Positions 1-11,288 of a stretch of 64,000 bases of DNA are shown here, piece after piece. Made by a program: the position numbers and the translations under genes. The DNA comes from Pseudisothecium myosuroides. Lineage: Eukaryota > Streptophyta > Bryopsida > Hypnales > Lembophyllaceae. Below the pieces are notes generated by a model that had not been told where the DNA came from, made no database searches, and worked only from the letters and a program-made list of their open reading frames with translations. The DNA lies in the NCBI GenBank assembly GCA_951799445.1, contig OX637290.1:1490501-1554500 (forward strand), given 5' to 3'. The number at the start of each line of letters is the position of its first letter. Positions within the stretch are counted from its first letter, which is position 1.

Positions 1-444
1 AGCTTCAGTAGCTACTAAGAATAGTTTCTAATGTACAAATCCTAGGAAAGAAACTATCAGTGTCAACGGTTGACTGGGAGAGGCAACCAAACCCTAAAAA
101 ATGGCACCTAATACTGGCTAATTCATGGCAAGAAAGATCGATCAACAACAGTTTATCCGAAAGTCAGCTGCTGTCGCCTGCAGCACATTGACAGGGGCAT
201 AAATTCACATAAACACTCAAGCTCGACCGGCGTGGCGTCTGTGAAACCCAAATGCTGTCGACCAAGTTGACACCTTCTCTTGCAAGTGATCTGAAAACAA
301 GCACACCTACATTCACGAACAATTCAAACCAGATGCTAATGATAGTGTTCTTGACCAATTGGCAAGGCATAGGCGCCAACGACCAAAGCCGCAAAAGCTT
401 CCACAGAAGCAGCAACAATGTCGTGACAGAGATGATATTTGAGA
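1..444. other. Non-coding flank downstream of the IQD gene
   Basis: No supported gene. This is the 3' side of the minus-strand IQD gene and probably holds its 3' untranslated region. Open frames here have no recognisable composition, and the longest minus-strand one overlaps the IQD stop region in another frame. Confidence 0.5.
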
Positions 445-2439
445 TCATCGCCAAGTAGGTCGCTGCACAGATGCCGCCGTGGTATCCGCAGAATTGCCAT
501 CCGAAAGTGCCACCGACACCTGCGACTGCGGGTGAAGCGCTTGCATCTTCTCCCGCAGCTTGGCAGCTTCTTTTAAAGAGTTTGAATGCGAGACTTTGTG
601 CAGTTGTTGCTGCACCCGTGGTTTGGTGGCCACGACGACGGGCGACAGCAATTTCGTTGCAAGCACAGGACCTTCGCAGCTGCCCACACTCTCCCGGTCG
701 TCACTGTGGTCACGGTAGTGCCTCCGTTCCTCCACTTCGGGACGGACAGACTCTTCACTCGTGACGACGTCACTGGAGGTCGAAAACTCGTTGAATTCCT
801 GCTGGAATTGATCTTCGAATTTGTGGTTTTTGATCTTGTCTGCTGCATTTGATCTTCGGGGAGGTGGCGGTGGGGAGGGATCGTGCACTGGTAGTGGTGG
901 CGGCGGTGGCGCAGGGATGGCGGATTGCAACAACCCCGCGGCGTGTTGCTGGCGCAGCGAGAGAGGCCACCCAAGGTTCACTTCCACGCTGCCGATGTCG
1001 GTGGTGCACATGCCCACCGTGCTCTTCATGGACAAGCTCTCGCTCTCGGGCGGAGGATTCACGGGCGGCTCGAATTCGTTGTTGAAAACGCGGTTCTGCG
1101 AGTTTTGGTTGCTCATACGCGTGGCGCGCTCCAGCCAGTTGCGCACCCACCCGGGCTTATCCGGGAGGCGATCGTCGGTGATCCAGCCTTTGGAAGCAGG
1201 TCCTCTAGTTCGCCATCGCTGTCTGGAAAGCGCGTACTCCATTGCGCGCTCGCGCTTCATAGCCGCCTCCTGCCGGCTCCGGAGAAGCGCCTGGTGATCC
1301 TGCGCCGAACGCAAGCTGCCGTTCCAGCCCTTGTTCACGCGCGGCGGCGGCGGATTCCGACGCTGCTTCTGCGGGTCGGTACGGGACATCTGCGTGCTGA
1401 TCGAAGGCGCTTCCTCTACCGACAGCTCGCTAGAAGCCTCCTCCTCGTCCTCCTCCTCCTCCAACTCCTCCAACTCTTCACTTGGGGTCGAGCTCTCTCG
1501 CAGAATCGCGAACTTGCTTCGCGCTTGATGACCACGATACGCCGCCTGAATCTTCACCGCCGCGGCAATCACGTAATCCGTGCTCTTCTCGCCACTCTCT
1601 TCCCTGCCATTCTCTTCTCTGACATTCAAATTCCCGCATTGTTCACCACGAAGCTCACCGACAGTCTCAGTCGAGCGTCTCACTGCAAACTCCGGTGACG
1701 ACGAGGATGCAGGAGGAGGAAGTGGACAGCCTTCCGTTTTCGAACTTGGGGAATCTCTCGGAGTGATGAGCTTCTTCACTTTCACAAGCCCAATCGCCGG
1801 ATTCGCTTCGACAGGCGGCGAATGCGCCGAAAGCTTGTTGACAGCGTCTTTTGGAGTGGGCGAGAATTTCACTTTCAGAATTCGTGGTTGTGGCGACGGC
1901 CCCGCGCATAGTTTCGGCGACGGTGGCCGTCCTCCCAGCAGCGGTCCCGAGAGCTGTTTCCTCACTTGCAACGGCGACGAGACGAGGCCCCCTTGCTGCC
2001 CGCCGCGCAGCAGCTGCTGCAACACCGGCAAAGGACCCGACTTGTGCAACACCACTTTGCGCTTCGTGACAGGCGTGGGAAGTTCCGGAGAGGACGATTT
2101 CACATTCTGCAGCCGCTGCGACTTGAACGTCGACGACGATCGGCAGAGCGGGATGGCGGATTCCACCGACTTGCGAAACGGCGTGAGCGGCTCCGGGGTG
2201 GTGAGCAGGCTGCGTCCGTGCAAGACGTTGAAGGACTTGCGTCGTTGAAGGACGGGGTTGTCGGGAGTCTCCCGGATGGGCGAGGAGATGTGGAGCACTC
2301 GCAAAGGGGAGTTGAAGGCGCCGCCTTGGGAAGTGCAGTCGTCGCGCTCTGTGGTTTCGAGAGAAAACGTCTGGTGCTTGCAGCAGGTTTGCAGCTGTTT
2401 CTTCACTACGGAAGCCGCCCACGTCGTCTTCTTCTTCAT
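445..2439 (-). CDS. IQD-family (IQ67-domain-like) calmodulin-binding protein, divergent, single exon
   Basis: A 664-residue open frame. The N-terminus MKKKTTWAASVVKKQL resembles the GKKxxWxxxVKK start of IQD proteins. Near residues 290-312 is one IQ motif, IQAAYRGHQAR, matching IQxxxRGxxxR, the calmodulin-binding core. Residues about 388-410 (RQEAAMKRERAMEYALSRQR) and 430-440 (GWVRNWLER) match the conserved C-terminal half of IQD proteins (EAAxKRERAxxYAxxxQ, WxWLERW). Between them is an acidic Glu/Asp run (about 320-335); residues about 515-535 are proline-rich. The family binds calmodulin and links Ca2+ signals to microtubules and membranes. Oddities: classical IQ67 domains have three IQ repeats and an intron inside the domain, whereas here I see one repeat and no intron. 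The start fits the family N-terminus and no upstream exon is needed. The family call is firm; the exact subfamily is not. Confidence 0.85.
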   Translation of the reverse strand: MKKKTTWAASVVKKQLQTCCKHQTFSLETTERDDCTSQGGAFNSPLRVLHISSPIRETPDNPVLQRRKSFNVLHGRSLLTTPEPLTPFRKSVESAIPLCRSSSTFKSQRLQNVKSSSPELPTPVTKRKVVLHKSGPLPVLQQLLRGGQQGGLVSSPLQVRKQLSGPLLGGRPPSPKLCAGPSPQPRILKVKFSPTPKDAVNKLSAHSPPVEANPAIGLVKVKKLITPRDSPSSKTEGCPLPPPASSSSPEFAVRRSTETVGELRGEQCGNLNVREENGREESGEKSTDYVIAAAVKIQAAYRGHQARSKFAILRESSTPSEELEELEEEEDEEEASSELSVEEAPSISTQMSRTDPQKQRRNPPPPRVNKGWNGSLRSAQDHQALLRSRQEAAMKRERAMEYALSRQRWRTRGPASKGWITDDRLPDKPGWVRNWLERATRMSNQNSQNRVFNNEFEPPVNPPPESESLSMKSTVGMCTTDIGSVEVNLGWPLSLRQQHAAGLLQSAIPAPPPPPLPVHDPSPPPPPRRSNAADKIKNHKFEDQFQQEFNEFSTSSDVVTSEESVRPEVEERRHYRDHSDDRESVGSCEGPVLATKLLSPVVVATKPRVQQQLHKVSHSNSLKEAAKLREKMQALHPQSQVSVALSDGNSADTTAASVQRPTWR

Positions 2440-5387
2440 GATGACACGAAACCCTAACCCGCTCCCTAACCTTACTTCCTTGAGACTCTCATGTCAGCCT
2501 TCCCAATAGCCTTGATCGCAAGGCGCTTGATTCCAATTACAAGATCTATACGCCATCCCTGTGTTCTCCACTTACCCTGACAATTTCATTACCGCAAGAG
2601 TGTCGCTCCTCCTCAATTGCACTGCTCAAACCACATGATGATCGAGCCCACCTGGTGGTAGACGAATTAGCCATCCTTCGGCATCCCCACATCGTCAACA
2701 ACTCTCTGTCACTGTGCAGACGTCGGGTTGTGCACTAACCAAGCATTTTCGATCGCCATTTCGATCGCCGCCTGCACGCTACTCACATGGTCGTTTCCAC
2801 TAATTGCAGATCGAATGAAGCTTCACAGTAGGAATCGCCATAGCCATAGCCATAACTCTGACTCCGCCAAGGCGCAAACAAGCACACAATATTCGTCGCA
2901 GGCTGGCTATGGCGGTGCCAGTCTCTACCTACAGGAACGACACCATGTCACAGGTACAAACTGTATCATCCCCGCATGCAATCCATCCCCTCTTTGTCGA
3001 AACCAGTCGTTGCCAAAACCATGTCTGAATCTTCATTCCTACAATCGATCCCTTCAATGGAGCGCGGTCACAAACTAGCTAACAAACACCAGTTCGAAGC
3101 TCACCGGTCACCACCACTGTCTGTTTGGGCTTCTTTCAGTGAACAGAAAACCCAGAGCACCCAATGCATAATCTTCTACAAAGAAAAGCCGAAGCGAAGC
3201 TAGTCCTGCATGCGTCGCTATCCAATCTGCTGCATCAGCGCCATGGCCACACAGAGACGCTGCTGTAAGTTGAAGTTCGTACGTTTGCATGGCCGGACGC
3301 TGTCTTGTCTATCTACGCAGACAGCCCGGGTCTGTCAATAATGTCCACCATCCTTTAGGCCTATCCGATTCTCAAGCTTGCGGATTTGATGTGAGGCACC
3401 TCCCCAAAGCTAGCACCAGATCTCGAGGTGGAACTCGTACCCCACGCACCACGCTCGCAACTGAAAGCCGAATCCTTTCGTCCTTCAGTTGGGGCCTCTC
3501 ATTCGATCCCCTCGCCCAACCAACTCCATAATGCAAGCCAAGGAATGTGCTCCAGAGATCTAGGTCCAACGTGAGCTAGGTGGGAGGGGGACTTTTCTGA
3601 CATTCCTAGTCCTGATTTACCAAACGAGCGAGCGAGGGGACTGTACAGTAGCTGGAGGGGTCTGACAATTGGACGCTGGACACACATTCGGCACTGGCGA
3701 CTGATGTGGGAGCCTTCTTTCTGGCTGGCTGGCCGGCTGGCTTGCTGGAGGTGGGGCTAGGGGACTGGACTGGCACCTGCTTGTGGAGAGGGCTTATGTA
3801 AGCTTAATTACTGCTGAGTGCAGTTGTTGTGAGTACCATGGCTGTTGTACCGCTTGAAGCCATGTGTTGCAATACGTGGGAAGGGGGCATGGACTGCTGC
3901 CAGATTGCTCGTGGCTGCACTGCAGCTGAGAGTGGCCTCTGGGAAGGGAAGCATAACCTTTGCGTGCAACTTCAAGCATGGTTACTAACACTAACATGTA
4001 GCAGTGTGCTTTTCGTTGGGATATCAGTTTGAAGCATTTTAACTAATATGTGCAGGAGTTTGCTTTCATTGGGAGATCAGTTTGAAGCATTTGAACTAAT
4101 ATGTGCAGGAGTTTGCTTTCATTGGGAATTCAGTTTGAAGCCTTTCAACTAATATGGAGGAGTATCCTGTCATTTTAGGAGGATCCTTTCATTATGAGAT
4201 TAGTTTTAAGCGTTTTAACCATTGTTTAGGAGTGGGCTTTCATTGCGAGGATAGTTAGTCTTAAACATTCTAAGGAAACCAATATGCAGGAGTGCGTTTC
4301 CATTGGGAGACCAGTCCAAGTGGGAGGCTGTAAACAATTATTAATGCCAGGGACTGTAGCGAGATGACCGATTGCCATTCCAAGATCGATCCGTGGCCAT
4401 AGCCATTTCGCCAAGTCGCGATTTCTTCCACCAGCTCGCTAAGTGAAGACCAACGAAGTGTGCTGTTGGAGATGAAATAGGAATCTGACAGCACGAGACG
4501 GGCGGGGATCATGTCCCTAACGGTTGAAACATCCTCCACTTTCAACTGTATATATGAGCCAAAATTCTAAGAGAGGAAAAGCTCAACAGGGCCGGGAGAA
4601 AAAGCTGGAAAAATTCCTTCCCCCAATTCCTCATCGATCAATCATGCATAGCCGAATGGCAACTAACTTACAGTGAGGAGCTTTTGCCAGTTCCTTCCGA
4701 CCTTCCCTTTGCATCTGCAATTTTGCATTCTGCAATTGCTGGAAAAGATAAAAGCTGAAGAGATTCATACATCCAGATTAGAGGCACCTGAAAATAGTGG
4801 GATTTGGCAGATGGGATGTAGTACTGATCTCATGTCCAAGGAAATGTTCCAAGCGAGAAAGACTCGGTACTGCTAAACTGCTCCACTGGGCTTGCAGTTG
4901 CAGAGACCAGAGAGGGTGCAGAAAACATCGACAGTATTTCGTATTACTAAATATGAACAGTCAACAATGACTGCTGCTCTGACATTGCAGGATTTGGAAA
5001 GAACCAATAATGTTGGGGTTGTCAGATCAAGCAGGGGATCAATGAAAAGACGGAGGACTCCAAAGCAAGAGCGGTTCGCTCCTTCAGTTTTTAATCTAAC
5101 CTTGATTGATGCTTCTGCATGTCGATCCCAGGGATTTGGTTACGGCTTCAGTTACATTGGACAGTGCAGAGAGCAACTTGCTTCATTGGATTGATTGATG
5201 AAGACACTTAATAAATCCATGTCCCTGGATGAAACATGAAAATTGTGGATGAAAATCATTTTTAATCTAATAAATAATTTCATACCAATAAAAGTGATAT
5301 TATTTTCACTTTTTTTGTAAAAATGTCAAACTATTTAAAGCATTTTTGTAATTTTTATGATCTTCACTTTTGTAAGAGCTTGTAGTA
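2440..5387. other. Intergenic region upstream of the IQD gene
   Basis: Contains the IQD 5' leader and promoter, not resolved further. Plus-strand frames at 2728-3078 and 4892-5194 show no recognisable domain and no flanking gene structure, so I do not call them. A degenerate 53-bp tandem array lies at 3991-4320. I see nothing else. Confidence 0.45.
3991..4320. repeat. Degenerate tandem repeat, about 53-bp unit
   Basis: The phrase CTAATATGTGCAGGAGTTTG recurs with spacing 52-53 bases (3991, 4043, 4096, 4149). Each unit continues with a variant of TTTCATTGGGAGATCAGTTT and GAAGCATTT. The last one or two units are degraded and carry an insertion. About five to six copies in total. Confidence 0.8.
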
Positions 5388-5578
5388 CAATAGAACCTCC
5401 CTGGGTCGATCCTCCATAAACCAATAAATCTCTGTAAACCAATCTTGTCGAACCAGTCCCTGATTGGGCCACTTAACAAAGGTTGTGACTACAAATGACC
5501 TTCCAGAAACCAATAAGCCTCCCTAGTGTAATCTTGTCAGACCGGTCCGGGACCGATCGACTTAGGGAGGTTCTACTA
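5388..5578. mobile_element. MITE, pogo/Emigrant-like, TA-flanked
   Basis: 191 bp flanked by TA on both sides. The left end CAATAGAACCTCCCTGGGTC and the reverse complement of the right end (TAGTAGAACCTCCCTAAGTC) form inverted repeats. The inside repeats short phrases such as AAACCAATAAATCTCTGTAA. Start CAGTAgAACCTC, internal AATAA-type repeats and the TA duplication resemble Emigrant/Lemi elements of the pogo group. No coding capacity. Confidence 0.6.
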
Positions 5579-5583
5579 TAACA

Positions 5584-5854
5584 AGATGGGTACACCCAAA
5601 ATCGCAAAACAATCATCATCAATCCCTTTGTGTACATCTCCAAAATCAATATGTATGTAAGTTGAAAAAATGATTTAACAAAAAATAGTTTGGCGCTTTA
5701 TAACTTTTGCATGTGGTATCCGAATGTTGCGTTCTCTGCTGCGTTGGAACCTCCTTCCACTTTCCAACAAGAAAATATGAAAACATGACCAGTCTGATAA
5801 CTAGTAACTAGGCACAGAAGCTGCAGAAAGTGGCACTTTGGGGGGTACCCACCT
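5584..5854 (+). mobile_element. MITE, GGTACACCC family, diverged copy
   Basis: 271 bp. Starts AGATGGGTACACCCAAA and ends with its inverted counterpart TTGGGGGGTACCCACCT. Interior landmarks shared with the other copies: GTGTACATCTCCAAAATCA, a core near GCGTTGGAACCTCCTT, and AGTGGC near the right end. This is the most diverged of six copies in the window. Confidence 0.7.
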
Positions 5855-6322
5855 CAGTTCAATGACTTCGTCCACTGAACCTCTTGCCCAAACATTCTAC
5901 CTAAAATATTTTGCCTTATTTCGTCTTATTTCTCAAAATGATACCCCTGGTCAATCCACACTCCGTCCTCCTCACCCAGCTCTGTTAATCACCTGCTCCC
6001 ATTTTTCAGGTCAGTTTGCAAAGCTTGATTGCTTTGGTCAAGTTTTGTCAACTTGATACAAATGAAATGATATAATGCACAAATAAAAGCACTCTGAGCA
6101 GGACTGGCCAGGCCAAGCCAAGCCAAGCCCGAGTCAGTGACAGATAAGCAAAGACCAAATAGATTTAATGAACAGGCGACCACAGAGATGCCATTCAACT
6201 GAAATGGGGTGTCTTCAATAATTTGCCTTATTGAATTTCAGAATGCAATGTTCATGGTCTACTTTTGTTTTTTTGTGCTTTTCGGGTGCAAATGAAAATG
6301 CAAAAAAAAACAGTTTAAGTTA
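5855..6322. other. Non-coding, between two MITE copies
   Basis: No gene seen. AT-rich with a short AGCCA/GGCCA-rich patch near 6105-6130. Open frames on both strands lack any family similarity. Confidence 0.4.
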
Positions 6323-6594
6323 AGGTAGGTACACCCAAATGTGCCACTGATCTTAAACCACCATCTAAACTCTATGTACATCTCCAAAATCAGTTCTGTA
6401 CCTATGTGGAAGAAACTCTTTTAGAATCAAATTTTGTTCCTTAATAATTTTTGCATACAGTATCCAAATGCCATGTTCTCTGGTGCGTTGGAACCTCCTT
6501 TCACTTGCCAACAAAAGCATGTGAAAATCTATTCAATCAAATAATAGTAAATAGGCTCAGTAGCAAAAAGTGGCGGTTTTGGGTGTACCTACCT
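6323..6594 (+). mobile_element. MITE, GGTACACCC family, best-preserved copy
   Basis: 272 bp flanked by TA. Perfect terminal inverted repeats: AGGTAGGTACACCCAAA on the left, TTTGGGTGTACCTACCT on the right. This copy defines the family. No open frame and no transposase remnant, so it must have been mobilised in trans. The TA duplication is compatible with the Tc1/mariner superfamily, but the ends are not a named plant family that I recognise. Confidence 0.8.
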
Positions 6595-7887
6595 TACAAC
6601 AATGGTCCATAGACAGAGTTCTTCCTTTTGGTATCTTGACATGGAGTGGCAGACAATGCACCAGCCGCTGCAGTAATGTACATTTGTACAATCTCAGCAA
6701 CGTCTGGGCATGAAGTAATGTGTGCGAGTCGGCATAAAGACACTGATCCAGTAGAGTTAGGCTCGTCCTTGGACTAAATAATGTTGAAGCCTTGAAGGCT
6801 ATTCCTTGACCAAGTCAACGAAGCAACAATCAGGCAGCTGCAAAGGTCACAAATCTGGCTAAATTTTGCAAAAAATAAAGGCAGTTCTTGGAAAAAACTG
6901 CAGCTAAGTTGCATGCCCGTCAAAATTGAGGGGCCAAAAGCACGTCATTTTTGTCACATTCTGCATCTAAATTACGTTAGGGAGACGAGGTACAAAAGAC
7001 TTGGTAGATGGGGGAGAAATCTAGCTAAATTTTGCAAAAAATAAAGACAATTCTTAGAAAAACTTGCAGCTAAGTTGCATGCCCGTCAAAATTGAGGGGC
7101 CAAAAGCACGTCATTTTTGTCGCATTCTACATCTGAATTATGTTAGGGAAATGAGGTACAAAAGACTTGGTAGATGGGGGAGGAAGGTGATTTCCATCCA
7201 TGAGGTATTAGAATAGCTGGTGGATTTCAACATGGCCTGTGCGTCTAGAGTTGGCTTGATCTTGGGCTATGCATGTAGCTTAGCCAATCTTTTGGATCCC
7301 TTACCTTGGAACAATTGACCCTCTCTATCATTCATTGTCTGGTTGTATTGCCTTCATTCTCCTCTGTTGTCCTAGATCTTGGAATAAGGTAGGAGGCCCT
7401 CAAATAGTGTAGACTCTAATAGCGTTTTCTCTAACATAGGGGTACATATTGCTTTCTTTAATGTTCAAATTGTATTTGTCAATGCACCAACAATGAACAT
7501 ATTAGGGGACAAACGCTTTTAGTAACATGTGTGATTCTCAACTTCAAAAGTCATAACTAACTCTACAAACTAAAGTCCAAAACCTATGAAACAACTTGGC
7601 TTAGATGCCCCTTCCATTTTTTCTCACAAGTGAAATTAGGAAAAAATTAGAAAAGTTGAAACTTCTTTGATGCAAAAGCTTTTGACATTGGCAAAATGTC
7701 ACCCCCCTCAAAAAATGATAACACTTTTGTTTCACAAATCATTTGTCATAGTAGGCTACTCTTATGTATGGAAAATAAAAAAAATGTAGCAACTTTACTA
7801 TCAAACTAAGAACTCCATCGCCAACTACATTTTAGAAAATTTTCATTGTGTCTCAAAAATTTCACCTACCCTTATAGGTTTGTATAA
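6595..7887. other. Non-coding region containing a 166-bp tandem duplication
   Basis: No gene seen. AT-rich DNA with the duplication listed at 6851-7184. The rest (7190-7887) has no structure I can name. Confidence 0.4.
6851..7184. repeat. Tandem duplication, 166-bp unit, two copies
   Basis: AAATCTGGCTAAATTTTGCA at 6851 recurs as AAATCTAGCTAAATTTTGCA at 7017. The two units stay collinear to about 7184, through GCATGCCCGTCAAAATTGAG and ACAAAAGACTTGGTAGATGG. A small number of substitutions separate them. Confidence 0.85.
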
Positions 7888-8323
7888 GGAAGCCAACCCA
7901 TTTCCAATCAGCCACCCATTTCCGTTAGTTAGACTGCTTTGTTTCTGATCAGTTGGTGGTTTAGGTGACAGCTCACGCAGATATTTGTAGGAAGGGGAAG
8001 TACAAATTTCAAGGAGGTGTACATTGAAAGCATAGAATGACTACAAGATGTACATTGGAGGCTACAGTTATCACTTGCATTTGAAGCATTGTCGATTTTG
8101 TAACCGGACTATGGTTGGAAATATGATGGCCTACATAACAAGAATAGTTTGAATGGAATCTTCATGCAAAAAATTCATAGTAATTTTTTTTTGGAGGAAA
8201 CAAATATACAAAAATATGGAATCCTTCTTAAATCTATTCTATAAACGGGGAAATTTTTCCCCTCATCATACCCATACACCAGATATGCTGAATTGCTTAA
8301 GTTATCGGAAATGGGTTGTCTCC
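7888..8323. mobile_element. MITE-like repeat, GGAGGCAACCC family, copy 1
   Basis: Inverted ends GGAAGCCAACCCATTTCC and GGAAATGGGTTGTCTCC. Homologous to the copies at 35738-36132 and 36191-37523. Carries an uninterrupted TTAA at 8297-8300 (context ATTGCTTAAGTTATCGGAAA), which is the empty site for the piggyBac-like insertion found in the third copy. Confidence 0.65.
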
Positions 8324-9171
8324 TTTAAATTTGGACTACTTTCAAAAATTGAATTTGAAAGCGTTGTTAGGCAAGTTTTTTTTAAATTATTTTTGGGAAA
8401 CACAAAAGGTTATCTCCAATGGAATGTTGAATATTATATCCCTCAACATAGATGAAAAATTCAAATGTGGATGAAAATATATCCAATCATCCAAAATTGT
8501 ATAAATTCATCCATACTAGAACCATATTGTTCCTAGATTTTGTAGCAATTGAGCAATACCATCCATTAAAAATAGGAGAATCTATCATCAAATATTCCCT
8601 CAAAAAAATTGTATAGTTTTTGAGCAATAAATCACCTCCAAAAAACCACACCACAAAGTGGTCAGTACTATGATTTGGAAAAAAAAATTGAGTTTTTCCA
8701 GCTATTTTCCTTCAATCCCATGAAATTGAACCATTTTTTCAAGTACCAAATCCCATTTTTTCTCTTTTCCATGCTCCAAACATAAATTTTATAAATTTTT
8801 ACACCAATTTTTTTTCCAATTTTTTCAATTTGCAACCATTGTTTTTCCCAATTCCACTAGCTAACAATGAACAAAGGTAGTTAGTCTTCTCTTACAACGA
8901 CCATTTAAGAGTTGTTTGCCTTTAAAAAAATTTCAATAAATTTTCATAGGAAGAAAAATGTAATTGGCATCTAATCCAAGTCGTTTCATATTTTTTGAAC
9001 CTTTGTGGAATTAGTTACAAATTTTTGAAGTTGAGATGTAGTGGTCACTAAAACCGACCACCTCCTGAAATGTACACCATTGGTACATCATGGAAGAAAG
9101 CAAAATGTATCCGTGTGCCATGATCAGTTTTAGAGGCCATTCACTTTTAGAACAGACTACCTTAACCCCTA
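8324..9171. other. AT-rich non-coding DNA
   Basis: No gene or defined repeat ends seen. Long A and T runs dominate. Confidence 0.4.
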
Positions 9172-9175
9172 AATG

Positions 9176-10019
9176 CTTGAGGCACCAAATTTTGGTGTCG
9201 ACAAAACTTTGAAGTTGAATAAAACCTAACCAAGTTGCTATTTGTAGTGATTTATATTTTTGAAAAATTCTTTTTGAAGTCTAGTTTCAGTGTCAAAAAT
9301 CCAATTTTGAAAATGATTGATGATGATTTTTCTATCCAAGATTTTGTGCAAGGGTATCCATTGCAATCTTGACTTTCCGTAGTGTTGAGGGCTCTTGGAA
9401 ATGAGCCTCAAAGACACTAGATCTGAGAGGAAAAAACACATTAAAAATTCATTAAAAAAAATTTGTAGAGTAGATTTTGAGAAGTTGTAAACTGATTGGG
9501 ATTATGCATGTTAGGTCCTTTAACCTCATATTTTTTAGTTAACCAACTTTTTAGATTTGGCATGTGAAAAGAAGATTGAAAGACTTCAAGTCAATTTTGT
9601 AATTTTAACACCTTCACGTTCAAACATTATAATCTTTCAATTCATAAGTGATATTGTTGTATTTTCTTTTCCTATGTGACCTCAAACATGTCTAGTTTGA
9701 ATTTGTACGGTCACAATTCATAAAAAATTGATTCAACTTATCGTAAACCACTCCCAGGAAATGCGATGTTCATTTCCTGGGAGGCTTTTGGGCGCAATGC
9801 TCATACGAGGCCATAATGCCCGATTGCGCGTGCAAACATGCATAATTGGGCATTACGGGATTTCCATCCAACTGTTATTTTTCATCCGATTGTTTTCATC
9901 CAATTTTGACGTTTTTTCTCGTGGTCTACGCCGGCCAATGCCCCTCGTGTGCTATTCAATTTAGAACAAATTCCTAGAAGTTCAAAAAAGGCCTTGGGCA
10001 TTTAGGCATTTAGGCGTTT
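9176..10019 (+). mobile_element. piggyBac-like non-autonomous element, degraded, with an internal insertion
   Basis: Starts TTAA|CCCCTAAATGCTTGAGGC and is collinear with the intact element at 21676-22311 (shared TTTTTGAAGTCTAG, GATTTTTCTAT, TTTGTGCAA). The right end is decayed: it reads CCTTGGGCATTTAGGCATTT and has lost the final TTAA. About 210 extra bases near 9740-9955, absent from the 21.7-kb copy, represent a later insertion. Confidence 0.65.
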
Positions 10020-10820
10020 CTCCCTGAACATTGCCAGTCTGTACTCCCTCAATCCTCCTGCCTCTGCAGCGGCCTCTGCAAGATGCATTGCCAGAGTGAA
10101 CTGCGCACCGTACATCGTTTCACTCATTTTTAACAAACTTGCTGGCAAAGTCAACTGATTGCCTCCCTGTAAATCTCACTCCGCTTCTAATGAATGAATG
10201 ATTATTTTTATGCTCGTGTGTGTGTGTTGAGTACTGTAGTATTATGACTCATCCGATCTGTATTTGTATAATGGTGGATTAATACGGTACATACAAGTAG
10301 TAATAAAAGATGAATGAACCTGCTGGCTGGCTGCACTGCACTGCAGTGGGGAGTTCAGTTCAGTTAATAAGGACGGGCTGATGATGATGAATGTGATGAA
10401 ACTGAAGAAGCGAAGTGGCTAGGGTCCAAACAACACCGTCACTCCCACCATGAAAGCTCACAGACAGAACAATGATGAAGAGCATGTGGCTTCCACCTCA
10501 CCGCTGCTGGAAAACAACGCAAAGGTACGTACAATGGCCGCGGTGGCAAGGGCCTGGCCTCAGTTAGTTTTTTTAAAATGCAGTTGGTTCGTTTGGTTCC
10601 ATTTGATCCAGAAAGAAAAAAAAAAAGAGTAAAAGAGAGGGATTTTTAGAACAATAATGAAGCAGCTATTGATTTATGGTTGTTGAAAATGACAAAAAAG
10701 TTTCCGCCGAAGGTTTAGCCTTCTGGGTTATTAATGGAAATTGTCCATGTTCAAATTTTTATTTTATTTTATTTTTAAATGTATATATTTTAGACCAGTG
10801 AGAGCTCATTTTAATTATTC
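10020..10820. other. Non-coding region with one candidate exon
   Basis: Mostly unstructured. A short first-exon candidate at 10450-10524 is listed separately. A TGGCTGGCTGCACTGCACTG patch near 10322 is simple sequence. Confidence 0.35.
10450..10524 (+). CDS. Candidate orphan first exon (25 codons)
   Basis: ATG at 10450 opens MKAHRQNNDEEHVASTSPLL followed by ENNAK, ending exactly at a strong donor AAAG|GTACGT (GT at 10525-10526, phase 0). Acidic residues before a leucine pair (EEHVASTSPLLE) resemble the N-terminal sorting signals of plant membrane transporters. I find no downstream exon before the next transposons, so this may be the severed start of a gene, or chance. I assign no function. 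Confidence 0.22.
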
Positions 10821-11158
10821 AGGTAGGAGCATCCATTTCTATCCACGTCCCAAAACCCATTCCCTGAAACAACCCCCCAACCCGCTCATCAAGTGACCAA
10901 GCTTTGTAGCAATCGCATACTGGTACATGTGGAAATGGATATTGTTTGGAAATGGGGCCCTTGAGAATAGGCAATGGGTGTTTTTCATCTTTGTACTTTG
11001 ACCGAGATTTTTGAAAATAGTTTTTAAACTTCGAGAGTTTTTTGGGGCATCTCCCACTCTCTCATTTGCCTTATGGACATTCTGTCCAATTGTTTTCCAC
11101 ATCGGCTTCATGGTCTGCTCGGCATGGTTATAATGGATGGTTGTGGATGCTCCTACCT
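10821..11158. mobile_element. MITE with AGGTAGGAGCATCCA ends
   Basis: 338 bp. Left AGGTAGGAGCATCCATTTCT; right end TGTGGATGCTCCTACCT followed by TA. The terminal inverted repeat is about 15 bp. No coding capacity supported. It shares the AGGTAGG outermost bases with several other families here. Confidence 0.6.
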
Positions 11159-11288
11159 TAGGTGACCCCACATGGACAAAAGGCCTAATTTGCGGAATGG
11201 AATTGACAAGTGACAAGAATCCCCCCATGGAAAAAACATTAAATAAATCAATTGGAGAACAATGTCACCCTTTTAGTGTTACATGGTA

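Noticed and set aside
573..2457. Several long plus- and minus-strand frames across the IQD gene
   Set aside because: Alternative frames of the GC-rich IQD exon without recognisable domains.
2728..3078. 116-codon plus-strand ORF
   Set aside because: No domain, no splice context, and low-complexity His/Ser composition near CATAGCCATAGCCATA repeats.
3991..4320. CRISPR-like array
   Set aside because: Units are contiguous and degenerate without unique spacers, and the genome is eukaryotic.
4892..5194. 100-codon plus-strand ORF
   Set aside because: Length is within chance for this composition; no family resemblance.
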